From positions 219,377-283,376 of the forward strand of contig SSEB01000010.1 of the NCBI GenBank assembly GCA_008012115.1: a stretch of DNA of 64,000 bases, read 5' to 3'. Origin of the DNA: Nevskiaceae bacterium. Its GTDB lineage: Bacteria > Pseudomonadota > Gammaproteobacteria > Nevskiales > Nevskiaceae. Positions within the stretch are counted from its first letter, which is position 1. Every line of letters starts with the position of its first letter. A model generated the notes under the pieces. The model was not told where the DNA came from. It saw only the letters and a program-made list of their open reading frames with translations, and did not search any database. This document shows positions 25,026-35,112 of the stretch, piece after piece. The position numbers and the translations under genes were made by a program.

Positions 25026-25537
25026 TTGCGGCGACCACGCGTCGTCGTCACCTCGGTCACCACGCCGTCCTTGAAACGGACCACGGTGCGCGAACCGTCG
25101 CGGTTGCGGTAGGTCCAGCCCTCACGGACCACACCGCGGTTCTCGTTGTGGCTGGTGAAGTAAGGCTCGCCCAGGAGGTTGCGGACATCCGCTGCCGACA
25201 TGCCGACCGTCGCCCTTCCCTCGATCCGCGCCTTGGCCACGCGACCCTCGGTGGCCTTGCGCGCCTGGTAGTCCTTGTTCCAGGCGGCGTCCGCCTTGTC
25301 GCGCGCGGCCTTGCCGGCCTCGACGCTGCGATCGAATTGCTTGGCGAGGTCCGGCGCCGGCCCACCGGCGGGCACTACTGTCAGCGGCTCCTTGGGGGTG
25401 TAGGCCTGCGCGTCGGCGGCACAGGGCTTGTCGCTGAACACGGTGGTGCCGTCCTTGACGCAGCGGAACACCTCCGCCCACGCCGCCGGCGCCAATCCCA
25501 CGAGCATCAGGGCTACCGCCCACGGATACCGGCTCAT
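25022..25537 (-). CDS. exported DUF4124-type protein
   Basis: 171 residues with a signal peptide (cleavage after AAWA, about 21) and the DUF4124 start EVFRCVKDGTTVFSDKPC, in which two cysteines probably pair. A charged helical linker and a C-terminal part with GMSAADVRNLLGEP and GWTYRN follow, like the SmpA/BamE-type fold. Function unknown. Its stop overlaps the ilvA start, so the two are coupled. Confidence 0.8.
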   Translation of the reverse strand: MSRYPWAVALMLVGLAPAAWAEVFRCVKDGTTVFSDKPCAADAQAYTPKEPLTVVPAGGPAPDLAKQFDRSVEAGKAARDKADAAWNKDYQARKATEGRVAKARIEGRATVGMSAADVRNLLGEPYFTSHNENRGVVREGWTYRNRDGSRTVVRFKDGVVTEVTTTRGRRK

Positions 25538-25651
25538 GCACGCTCCCCAAGTCCTGGCCGCGATTATAGAGCCTGTCGCATACGCCAAGTCCCGGGCTGA
25601 CAAGGCCGGTGCAACCACGGATAATCCGCGCCTCTCCACAGGTAGTGCGCC

Positions 25652-27316
<1,665 letters not shown>

Positions 27317-27340
27317 AACGTCTGCAGCGGTTGTTTCCAG

Positions 27341-27374
27341 GCCACCCGCTCCTGCTCGGAGCGGGTGGTTTTTT
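27341..27374 (+). terminator. terminator formed by the left end of element copy 3
   Basis: GCCACCCGCTCC-tgct-(c)GGAGCGGGTGG followed by T6. The stem uses the 10-bp terminal repeat of the element and a local reverse copy of it. It lies 25 bp after the ettA stop. Confidence 0.85.
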
Positions 27375-27454
27375 GTTATTAATTATTTAACGAATTAAAA
27401 TAAATTTAATAATTAATAACCACTTTGCCTGGCGTAGCGCCGACAGCGGGTGGC
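27341..27454. repeat. 114-bp AT-core element, copy 3
   Basis: Perfect ends GCCACCCGCT (27341-27350) and AGCGGGTGGC (27445-27454). The core (27375-27420) contains only 4 G/C in 46 and is itself bounded by a perfect 13-bp inverted repeat, GTTATTAATTATT and its reverse complement. It is the best copy for defining the family. Confidence 0.96.
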
Positions 27455-27737
27455 ACGCGCAAAACGCCACGCAGAGCGCGCGCAACCAGAACGCGCCGGC
27501 TCCTGACCTCGTGCGGAGCGGCAACCACCCGACGCCGCCGGTGGTCGCCGCTGCCAGTACGGCCTCATGAAATAGACGGCACGCCGGAGGCGTCGGCGGA
27601 AACGATGACAACACGCCGTTGGTCCACCCGATGCGTACCTTTACATTCCCGGGACGACGGCGAGGTAGATCGCGCCGATTTCGTGTCATTAGAATGTCAT
27701 CCCCGCATGGTAAGCGCGCCGCCACGAGGATGCCCCG
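27455..27737. other. intergenic stretch before the GH5 gene
   Basis: No gene recognised. A TAGAAT hexamer at about 27691 could be a -10 box for the GH5 gene, without a good -35 partner. Confidence 0.4.
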
Positions 27738-29288
27738 GTGAAGATTCTGATGGTCCTGCTGACCGCCGCGACGGCGGCTCTGGTGGCTGCGCCGCGTCAC
27801 TACATCGCACCGGCACGAACGGACACCGCGTCGTTCGAGCAGGCCGCCTCGCCGTTGTCCGCGCCCGCCAGGCAGGATCAGCTGCGCCGCGTCGGCGGCT
27901 GGCTGGTGGATCGCGAAGGGCGGGTGGTGATCCTGCATGGCGTCAACGCCGTCTGGAAGCATGCGCCCTACGTCCCGCCCGACTCCGTCGAGGGCTTCAC
28001 CGCGGCGGATGCCGACTGGCTGGCGACGCACGGTTTCAACGCCGTCCGCCTGGGCGTGCTGTTCTCGGGCGTGATGCCGCAACCACACCGGATCGATACC
28101 GCGTATCTCGACAAGGTGGATCGCGTGTTGCGCCTGCTGGCATCGCGCGGCATCTACACGATGATCGATTTCCATCAGGACCTCTACGGCGACGCCTATG
28201 CTGGCGAAGGCTTTCCGGACTGGTCCGTGCAGCCCGCGCGCTACGACCTGCTGCGCGCCGGTTTCCCCCTGGGCTACGTCACGCCGCGGGTGGTGCGTGC
28301 GTTTGACGGACTCTGGAACAATCGCGATGGCCTGCAGGACGACTATCGCGCCGCCTGGGTCGCGGTGGCGGCGCGCTGGCACGACGCCGATCACCTCATG
28401 GGCTACGACCTGATCAACGAACCCTGGAGCGGCAGCCACTGGCCGTTCTGCGCCACACCCGGCGGTTGCCCGGCATTCGAGAACGGCAAGCTGCAGGCCA
28501 TGTACGAACATGTGCTGACGGGCATCCGCCGCGTCGACCCGGACAACATCGTCTGGCTTGAGCCGCAAGTGCTGTTCGAGTTCGGCGCCGACTCGCACCT
28601 CGGCAGCCGCCGCATCGACGACGCGCAGCTCGGCCTGTCCTGGCATAACTACTGCCTCGCCGAAACCCTGATGCAGGCCTATGGGGTGAAGGATTCCGCC
28701 ACCTGCGCGAAGCTGGAGCAGCGCGTCTACCAGAACGCCGGCACCGTGGCGGCGCGCCTGGGCGCCGCCTCCGTGCTCAGCGAGTTCGGCGCCAGCGACG
28801 ATGTCGCCGACATCGCAAGAGTGACCGACCATGCCGACCGCCACCGCGTGGGCTGGATGTACTGGTCCTACAAGAACTGGGGCGATCCGACCACGCAGGC
28901 CCAGGGCTCTGGTGCGCAAAGCATGTTCCGCAACGATACCGATATGGCCTCGGCGAAGCTGCCGAAGCTGGCCGCGCTCGAGCGCCCCTACCCGCAAGCG
29001 GTGGCAGGCGTGCCCATCGCCTATGGCTACGATCCCGAGCGGCACCACTTCTGGCTGGACTACCGCACCACGCGCGCCGACGGACGCCGCGCGCCCGACA
29101 CGCTCACGACCACGATCTTTGTCCCGGCACTGCAGTATCCACACGGCTACGCCGTTTCCGTACGCGGCGGCCACGTCGTCTCGCCGCCTGACGCGACGAA
29201 GCTGGAGGTGCGCGCCGATCCCGGTGCCGACAGTGTCGCGGTGCGCGTCTCGCAACCGGCGATGCTCACCGCCCGCACGGAAAATTGA
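27738..29288 (+). CDS. GH5 endoglycoceramidase-like glycosidase
   Basis: 516 residues with an N-terminal signal-like hydrophobic stretch. The (beta/alpha)8 enzyme has the acid/base Glu228 in YDLINEPW and the nucleophile Glu349 in VLSEFGAS. The N-terminal GWLVDREGRVVILHGVNAVW and MIDFHQDLYGDAY are characteristic of endoglycoceramidases and related GH5 enzymes, which split oligosaccharide from glycolipid. A small C-terminal beta domain follows (about 420-516). The GTG at 27738 is supported by GAGGA 7 nt upstream. Substrate in this organism is unknown. Confidence 0.86.
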   Translation: MKILMVLLTAATAALVAAPRHYIAPARTDTASFEQAASPLSAPARQDQLRRVGGWLVDREGRVVILHGVNAVWKHAPYVPPDSVEGFTAADADWLATHGFNAVRLGVLFSGVMPQPHRIDTAYLDKVDRVLRLLASRGIYTMIDFHQDLYGDAYAGEGFPDWSVQPARYDLLRAGFPLGYVTPRVVRAFDGLWNNRDGLQDDYRAAWVAVAARWHDADHLMGYDLINEPWSGSHWPFCATPGGCPAFENGKLQAMYEHVLTGIRRVDPDNIVWLEPQVLFEFGADSHLGSRRIDDAQLGLSWHNYCLAETLMQAYGVKDSATCAKLEQRVYQNAGTVAARLGAASVLSEFGASDDVADIARVTDHADRHRVGWMYWSYKNWGDPTTQAQGSGAQSMFRNDTDMASAKLPKLAALERPYPQAVAGVPIAYGYDPERHHFWLDYRTTRADGRRAPDTLTTTIFVPALQYPHGYAVSVRGGHVVSPPDATKLEVRADPGADSVAVRVSQPAMLTARTEN

Positions 29289-29350
29289 TTCGCGCGTCAC
29301 GTCTCGCCAGGCCGCTAAAATGCCGGCCGGACCCAATCCGTGACAACGCC

Positions 29351-30160
29351 GTGACCGTGCGCCAGAAAATCCGTGCTTCCGCCCGCAAGCCCTCGCCCAA
29401 AAAAACTGCAGGCCCGCTGGCGTACCGCTGGCATGAGCGGCGGCTGAAGCCGATCCATTTCGTGCAGGCCGTCCATCTCGACGACCTGATCGACATCGAC
29501 CGGCAGAAAGCGGCGCTGCTGCAGAACACGCTGCAGTTCGTGCAGCGCAAGCCCGCCAATCATGTCCTGCTGACGGGTGCGCGCGGCACCGGCAAGTCGT
29601 CGATCGTCAAGGCGCTGCTGCACCACTTCGCACCGCAGGGACTGCGTCTGGTCGAAGTGACGGTGCACGATCTCGTCGATCTGCCGGACATCGTCGCCCC
29701 GCTGCGCGAGAAAGCCGAGCGCTTCATCCTGTACGTTGACGATTTCTCGGTCGCGTCCAACGACAGTGCACTGACCGCGCTCAAGACCGCCCTCGACGGC
29801 GGCATCGAGGAAGCGCCGGACAATGTGCTGATCTACGCCACCTCCAACCGGCGGCACCTGATGCCGGAGATGAAGCGGGACAACGCGGAATACCACTGGG
29901 TCGACGACGAACTGCACCCGGGCGAAAGCACGGAGGAGAAGATTTCGCTGTCCGAGCGCTTCGGCCTGTGGCTGTCGTTCCAGCCCTTCAACCAAGAGCA
30001 GTATCTGCAACTGGTACGCCTGCACCTGCGCAAGCTCGGTGTCGATACGCTCGACGAGGACGGCGAAAAGGCGGCACTGCGCTGGGCTCTCAACCGTGCC
30101 TCACGCTCAGGTCGCGTCGCGCACCAGTTTGCGCGCGACTGGGCCGGACGCCGGAGCTGA
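29351..30160 (+). CDS. DUF815 AAA+ ATPase
   Basis: About 269 residues. Walker A TGARGTGKSS, Walker B LYVDDFS, sensor region IYATSNRRHL and the DUF815 pattern FGLWLSFQPFNQEQYL. The family is a widespread cytoplasmic AAA+ ATPase of unknown role. The open frame extends back to a TTG at 29285 overlapping the preceding stop, but that part is not conserved-looking; GTG at 29351 or 29357 is preferred, without a strong SD. Confidence 0.85.
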   Translation: MTVRQKIRASARKPSPKKTAGPLAYRWHERRLKPIHFVQAVHLDDLIDIDRQKAALLQNTLQFVQRKPANHVLLTGARGTGKSSIVKALLHHFAPQGLRLVEVTVHDLVDLPDIVAPLREKAERFILYVDDFSVASNDSALTALKTALDGGIEEAPDNVLIYATSNRRHLMPEMKRDNAEYHWVDDELHPGESTEEKISLSERFGLWLSFQPFNQEQYLQLVRLHLRKLGVDTLDEDGEKAALRWALNRASRSGRVAHQFARDWAGRRS

Positions 30161-30239
30161 TCGGCAGCACGGAGCCCGCGGCTCCGGCCACTCCTGGCTT
30201 GGTTTCACCCTGTGGATCAGGGCTCTGTCACAGATTTTT

Positions 30240-30258
30240 ATTGAGTATGCTTCTCATT
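30240..30258. promoter_or_regulatory. Fur box
   Basis: The 19-mer from 30240 matches the Fur palindrome AATGAGAATGATTCTCATT at 16 of 19 positions, including all of TTCTCATT. AT-rich -10 candidates TAGATT (30270-30275) and TATATT (30275-30280) lie just downstream, so Fur-Fe would overlap the promoter of the di-haem cytochrome/porin/FMN operon. Confidence 0.7.
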
Positions 30259-30315
30259 TACCATTGATATAGATTATATTTGGCGCCTGCATATCACGGC
30301 CTTGGGGGCCGATTC

Positions 30316-31608
30316 GTGAGTCCGAGATCGCGCCGCAAGTCCGCCAGGGCCTTCCACTGCCTGATCGCCGCACTGTTGCTTGGCGGCTGTGGCAGCGCGT
30401 CGTCACCAGCGACCGACCCCACGTTGTCGGCCCGCGCCGCCCTGGGCAAAGCGCTATTCAATGACACCAGTCTGTCCGCGTCCGGCCAGCAGTCCTGCGC
30501 GACCTGCCACGTGGCATCACGCGCCTACGCCAGCGACGACGACCGTGCCGTGCCGCTCGGTGGACCCGACATGCGCCTGCCGGGGCTGCGCAACGCGCCG
30601 TCGCTGAAATATCTGTCGTTCACGCCAGCCTTCCACTTCGAAGCGGATGGCACGCCGGTGGGCGGCTTCTTCCGCGACGGCCGCGCCACGTCCTTCGAGG
30701 AGCAGTCGCAGGGCCCGTTCATCAATCCCTTCGAAATGGCCAACGCCGACGCCACCGAGGTCTTGGCCCGCCTGCGTGCCAGCCCGCATTTCGCGCAGTT
30801 CACCCAGGTCTTCGGCACTGCGGTGCTCAGCGATCCGCCGACCGTGCTGGCACGCATCGCCCAGGCCATCGCGGCGTATGAGCGGGAGGACGAGGACTTC
30901 CGCCCTTTCGACAGCAAGTACGACGCCTGGGTGCGCGGCGCGGCGCAATTGAGCGCCGCCGAACTCGACGGCCTGCGGCTGTACAACGATCCGCAGAAAG
31001 GCAACTGCGCCGCCTGCCACATCGATACGCCAAGCGCCAACGGCACGCCGGCACTGTTCACCGATTTCACGTACGACAATCTCGGCGTGCCGCGCAACAA
31101 CGACATTCCCGCCAATGACGACAGCGTCACCCTGGCCTACGTGCCCTATAACGGCGACGACGTGCACCGCTACTACGACCTCGGCCTGTGCGGGCCGCTG
31201 CGCAGCGACGTCTCGAATCATCTCGACACCTGCGGGGCTTTCAAGGTGCCCACCCTGCGCAACATCGCGCTGACGGCGCCGTATTTCCACAACGGCCGCT
31301 TCGCCACGCTGACCGAGACGCTGGGTTTCTACGTGCGGCGCGACACCAACCCCGCAGAGTGGTATCCGACCGTCAATGGCGCGATCGTCAAGTTCGACGA
31401 TCTGCCGGCGTCGTTCCGCGGCAATGTCAACGTCACCGAGGTGCCGTACAACCGCAACCCTGGCGACGCGCCGGCGCTGTCGCCTACCGAAATCCAGCAT
31501 GTCATCGCCTTCCTGTGCACGCTCACGGACGGCTATGACCCGCAGCATCCCGCGGCCTACAACGCGTCGTCCGCCGAATGCGCCGCCGCATCGTCCTCCA
31601 CGCCCTGA
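30316..31608 (+). CDS. di-haem cytochrome c peroxidase/MauG-family lipoprotein
   Basis: About 430 residues. Two c-type haem sites, CATCH (61-65) and CAACH (231-235), define the bacterial di-haem peroxidase/MauG superfamily. LLGGC (Cys25) is a lipobox, so it is probably anchored at a membrane facing the periplasm. The GTG at 30316 has GGGGG 7 nt upstream and places the signal correctly; an in-frame TTG at 30280 falls in the promoter. It heads an operon behind a Fur box with an outer-membrane porin and an FMN-binding protein. Peroxidase versus MauG-like oxidation cannot be decided from the sequence. Confidence 0.9.
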   Translation: MSPRSRRKSARAFHCLIAALLLGGCGSASSPATDPTLSARAALGKALFNDTSLSASGQQSCATCHVASRAYASDDDRAVPLGGPDMRLPGLRNAPSLKYLSFTPAFHFEADGTPVGGFFRDGRATSFEEQSQGPFINPFEMANADATEVLARLRASPHFAQFTQVFGTAVLSDPPTVLARIAQAIAAYEREDEDFRPFDSKYDAWVRGAAQLSAAELDGLRLYNDPQKGNCAACHIDTPSANGTPALFTDFTYDNLGVPRNNDIPANDDSVTLAYVPYNGDDVHRYYDLGLCGPLRSDVSNHLDTCGAFKVPTLRNIALTAPYFHNGRFATLTETLGFYVRRDTNPAEWYPTVNGAIVKFDDLPASFRGNVNVTEVPYNRNPGDAPALSPTEIQHVIAFLCTLTDGYDPQHPAAYNASSAECAAASSSTP

Positions 31609-31620
31609 TCGAGACGCCCA

Positions 31621-32933
31621 TGAAAACCCCTGCCCTACGCCCCGCCGCCCTGGCCCTGCTGGCCACGCTCGCCGCCGGCAATGCGGCGGCCGCCACCGAA
31701 CCGGCCGCCACCGTGCAACTGGAGAAGAAGATCGACCTGCTGTCGCAACAGATCGAGGCGATGAAGGCCGAGCTGCAGCAGCTCAAGGCGCAGAACCAGG
31801 CGCTGAGCGATCAACAGCAGCAGACCCAGCAACAGGTGACGCAGCAGCAGGCCAGTGCCGACAACGGTGTGAAGCTGTGGGGCTACGGCGAGATCTACTA
31901 CGACCGCCCGGTACACGACACCTCGGCCACATCCGCTGATCTGGCGCGCGCAGTGTTCGGCATCGGCTACAACTTCGACGAGCGCACACAGTTCAACTCC
32001 GAATTCGAGATCGAGCATGCCGTCACTTCGTCCAGCGATCCCGGCGAGTTCGAGGTCGAGCAGTTCTACGTGAACCACCAGTTCACCGACAAAATGGCCG
32101 GCAAGGCCGGCCTGTTCCTGATTCCGTCGGGCCTCATCAACCTCTCGCACGAGCCCACCAATTTCTACGGTGTGCACCGCAATTTCGTCGAAACCCTGAT
32201 CATCCCCAGCACCTGGCGCGAGGGCGGCGTCGCCGTCACCGGCAACACGGACGCCGGCCTGAGCTGGGACGTGGGCCTGACCACCGGTGTCGATCTGGCG
32301 AAGTGGACGATCAATCCTTCCGAGCCGCCGGCCTCCGCCAACGACCTCAAAGACCTGGCGCCACTGCAGGCATCCCACCAGGAACTGGCGCAGGCCAGCG
32401 CCCAGAACCTCTCGCAATACCTCGCGGTGAACTACAAGGGCATCCCGGGCTTTACCGCCGGCGCCAGCGTGTTCACCGGCCAGAGCCAGTTCCAGAAGGG
32501 TCTCGCGCGCAACCAGCGCACCACCTTGTGGGAGGCGCACACGCGCTGGACGCCGGGCCAGGCCGATCTTTCCGCGGTCTATGCCCGGGGTCATATCTCG
32601 AATACCGCGGAGGTCAACCAGCTCTACCCCGGCGCCGCCAATCCCCTGCCGGCGGATTTCTACGGCTATTACCTGCAGGCGGCCTACAATGTCTGGAAGC
32701 GTGACAGCTACCGTCTGGCCCCGTTCCTGCGCTGGGAGCGTTTCAATCTCGGCAGCCGTTACGATGGCGTGCCGATGGGATTCAACGCGAACGGTCAGCC
32801 GACCGAGCGCGTCTGGACCTACGGCGCCAACTTCTATCTGAACCCCCACGTGGTGCTGAAGGCGGACTACCAGATGTTCCAGCAGAACTCGCGCTTCGAC
32901 CGCCTCGATCTCGGCCTCGGCCTCAACTTCTGA
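31621..32933 (+). CDS. outer-membrane porin with N-terminal coiled coil
   Basis: 437 residues. Signal peptide (MKTPALRPAALALLATL..., cleavage near AAA, about 25), then a Gln-rich coiled coil (about 30-75: EKKIDLLSQQIEAMKAELQQ), then a beta-barrel ending in LDLGLGLNF with terminal Phe. This build is that of phosphate-selective-porin-like (OprP/O-like) proteins; the solute is unknown. It starts 12 bp after the di-haem cytochrome gene and 4 bp before the FMN-binding gene. In this operon it may pass iron or another electron acceptor, which is inference. Confidence 0.85.
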
Positions 32934-32937
32934 ACGC

Positions 32938-33465
32938 ATGAACGCCCGCCTGCTCCTACTGCCCCTCGCGCCGCTGGCGGTCGCCACGCCGGCGTGGGCG
33001 ACGACCTATTTGTCGGTCGAGCAGGCGCAGGCGCTGATGTTTCCCAGCACGCTGCTGACGCCGGATTTCATCACGCTCAGCGATGTCCAGGCGCAGGCCA
33101 TCGAGAAGGCCGCCGGCAGCAAGCTGAGCAACCGCAACCTGCGCGCCTGGCGCGCAGCGGACGGCGGCTGGTTCCTGGTCGATGGCGTGATCGGCAAGCA
33201 CGAGCTGATCGGTTACGCCGTGGCGCTGAGCGCCGACGGCACGCTGCGCCAGGTGGAGATTCTCGACTATCGCGAAAGCTACGGCGGTGAAGTGCGCCTG
33301 CCCGCATGGCGGCAGCAGTTCGTCGGCAAGAAAGCCGGCGATGCCGTGACGCTGGACGACGACATCAAGAACATCTCCGGCGCCACACTCTCCTGCCGCC
33401 ACGTCACCGAAGGCGTCAGGCGCCTGCTCGCGACGTATGCTGTCGTCCTCGCCGCCCGGCGCTGA
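32938..33465 (+). CDS. exported FMN-binding protein (flavinylated)
   Basis: 175 residues with a signal peptide cleaved after TPAWA (Ala21). Near the C-terminus, NISGATLS has the SGAT motif in which ApbE couples FMN to threonine (Thr150), as in NqrC/RnfG FMN_bind domains. The apbE gene overlaps its 3' end by 29 bp. It is probably a periplasmic electron carrier between the small membrane cytochrome encoded downstream and the haem protein upstream. Confidence 0.86.
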   Translation: MNARLLLLPLAPLAVATPAWATTYLSVEQAQALMFPSTLLTPDFITLSDVQAQAIEKAAGSKLSNRNLRAWRAADGGWFLVDGVIGKHELIGYAVALSADGTLRQVEILDYRESYGGEVRLPAWRQQFVGKKAGDAVTLDDDIKNISGATLSCRHVTEGVRRLLATYAVVLAARR

Positions 33466-34357
33466 GCGCAGCGTCCGGCGCGCCCGCCCGCTGCTGGGCA
33501 CGCGCGTCGACATCCGCGTCGCCGGCCTCGATGCGCCTGCTGCGCACGCCGCCGTCGACGCCGCGTTCGCCGCCATCGCCGATGTGCACCGGCTGATGAG
33601 CTTTCACGAAACCGGCAGCGATCTCTCGGCGCTGCATCGCGAGGCGTCGCGCACCGCCGTGACGGTGCACCGCCACACCGCGTCGGTGCTGCGCCTGGCG
33701 CTGGCGCTGTCGCGCGAATCCGACGGCCGCTTCGACATCAGCATCGGCCACCGCCTGGTCCAGTCGGGCCTGCTGCCGGCGCCAGCGGGCGCAGCTACAC
33801 CCGATCCCGCTGCGGACTGGCACGACATCGAGCTGCTCGACGGTGACCGCGTGCGTTTCCGCCGGCCGCTGTGGATCGACCTGGGCGGCATCGCCAAGGG
33901 TTACGCGGTGGACTGCGCCATCGAGGTTCTGCGTGACGCAGGCGCGACGCAGGCCTGCGTCAACGCGGGCGGCGATCTGCGGGTGATCGGCCCGCAGCCG
34001 GAATCGGTCGCGATCCGCCTCGACGCCGGCGATGCCAGCGGCACCGCGCCTCATATCGAACTGGAGAACGCGGCCCTGGCCAGCAGTTGCGGTCACACCC
34101 TGCGCCGATCCTGCGCGGGGACGCCGGCGGGGCCGCATCTGCGCGGCGCGCACGGCGCGCACATCGACACCGACCTGACCGCCGTCGTGGTCGCCCCACG
34201 GGCGATGGTCGCCGATGCGCTGACCAAGATCGTGCTGGCCGACGCCGACGCCGCCGGACCTGTGCTGCGCGCACACGGTGCGCAGGCCTGGCGCCATCAT
34301 CCGCGCGAAGGCTGGCATGCGCTCGCACAAACTACAGCGGCGACACCGCTAAACTAG
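33437..34357 (+). CDS. apbE: FAD:protein FMN transferase
   Basis: 306 residues. ApbE moves FMN from FAD to a threonine of FMN_bind proteins. Family motifs are RPLLGTRVDIRV, MSFHETGSDLSAL, DIGGIAKG-type DLGGIAKGYAVD, NAGGDLR and the C-terminal DALTKIV. It overlaps the gene of its likely substrate. Unusually, no signal peptide or lipobox precedes the catalytic domain, which starts near residue 17, although the reaction normally takes place in the periplasm. Confidence 0.9.
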   Translation: MLSSSPPGAERSVRRARPLLGTRVDIRVAGLDAPAAHAAVDAAFAAIADVHRLMSFHETGSDLSALHREASRTAVTVHRHTASVLRLALALSRESDGRFDISIGHRLVQSGLLPAPAGAATPDPAADWHDIELLDGDRVRFRRPLWIDLGGIAKGYAVDCAIEVLRDAGATQACVNAGGDLRVIGPQPESVAIRLDAGDASGTAPHIELENAALASSCGHTLRRSCAGTPAGPHLRGAHGAHIDTDLTAVVVAPRAMVADALTKIVLADADAAGPVLRAHGAQAWRHHPREGWHALAQTTAATPLN

Positions 34358-34361
34358 CGCC

Positions 34362-34874
34362 ATGTCCATGCGTTTATCGCGCCGCCGCCGCATCACCCTG
34401 ACCGTCATCGCCGGCGGCACCTGGCTCAGCGGCCTGCTGTGGCTGATGTTCCACTACTTCCTGGCGCGACCCGGCGACTTCGGCGTGACGCCACATCCGC
34501 TGGAACCCTGGTGGCTGCGCCTGCATGGCGCCTTCGCCTTCGCCGCGATCTGGTTGCTGGGCCTGATGTCCGGCGTGCACATCGTGCGCGGCTGGTCGGG
34601 CCGGCGTCATCGCTTGAGCGGCGCCATGCTGGTCGTCAGCTTCGGCTGGCTGATCGTCACCGGCTACCTGCTGTACTACGTCGGCAACGACAACGCGCGC
34701 GCCGTGCTGTCGCCAGCGCACTGGGTCTTCGGTGTGGCGGCACCGCTGGCCTATATCGCCCACCGTTACGGCAACCGCCGCCGCCACGCGCCTCTGCAAC
34801 ACGCCGGACGACGTCGCCGACGCGCCGAGCAGGCCACCCGCTCTCCGGCCTCGCCCCAGGGAAACGGTTATTAA
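34362..34874 (+). CDS. small four-helix membrane protein, cytochrome-b-like
   Basis: 170 residues with four hydrophobic segments (about 13-33, 49-72, 82-106, 115-135). Histidines are placed within or at the ends of helices: LRLHGAF and SGVHIV around helix 2, SPAHWVF and YIAHRYG around helix 4, suggesting haem b binding as in DUF4405/cytochrome b561-like proteins. It would take electrons from quinol for the FMN protein (inference). The last 14 codons and the TAA lie inside element copy 4. Confidence 0.7.
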   Translation: MSMRLSRRRRITLTVIAGGTWLSGLLWLMFHYFLARPGDFGVTPHPLEPWWLRLHGAFAFAAIWLLGLMSGVHIVRGWSGRRHRLSGAMLVVSFGWLIVTGYLLYYVGNDNARAVLSPAHWVFGVAAPLAYIAHRYGNRRRHAPLQHAGRRRRRAEQATRSPASPQGNGY

Positions 34875-34946
34875 TTATTTACTAAATTAATTTTCAATCA
34901 ATAAAATATAACTAAACCATCCTGCGCCATGGCCCGAGCGGGTGGC
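34833..34946. repeat. 114-bp AT-core element, copy 4
   Basis: Perfect ends GCCACCCGCT and AGCGGGTGGC (34937-34946); core 34867-34912 from GTTATT to TATAAC. The left arm is translated as the C-terminus of the membrane cytochrome gene, and the TAA stop (34872-34874) is in the core. The core end with TATTTTATTGATTG on the reverse strand faces right, opposite to copies 5-8. Confidence 0.95.
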
Positions 34947-35076
34947 GATCGTGGCGCCGTGTTTTCGTAGCCGCGGCGTGCTCGGGTGCACGCTCACGAC
35001 AATTCACACGCGCGACATCGGGTCGTCATGCAGTGTTCAGGTGTCGGTCAGGTGCGAGCGCTAATTTGGCCGTCAC

Positions 35077-35094
35077 TGCAGGAATCGTCCTGCA
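35077..35094 (+). promoter_or_regulatory. hairpin in the leader of the repeat-protein gene
   Basis: TGCAGGA-atcg-TCCTGCA is a perfect 7-bp stem that ends about 6 bp before the CAGGAG ribosome-binding site of the gene at 35113. It could be an operator or a translational control structure. Confidence 0.4.
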
Positions 35095-35112
35095 CATTTC
35101 AGGAGACCGATC

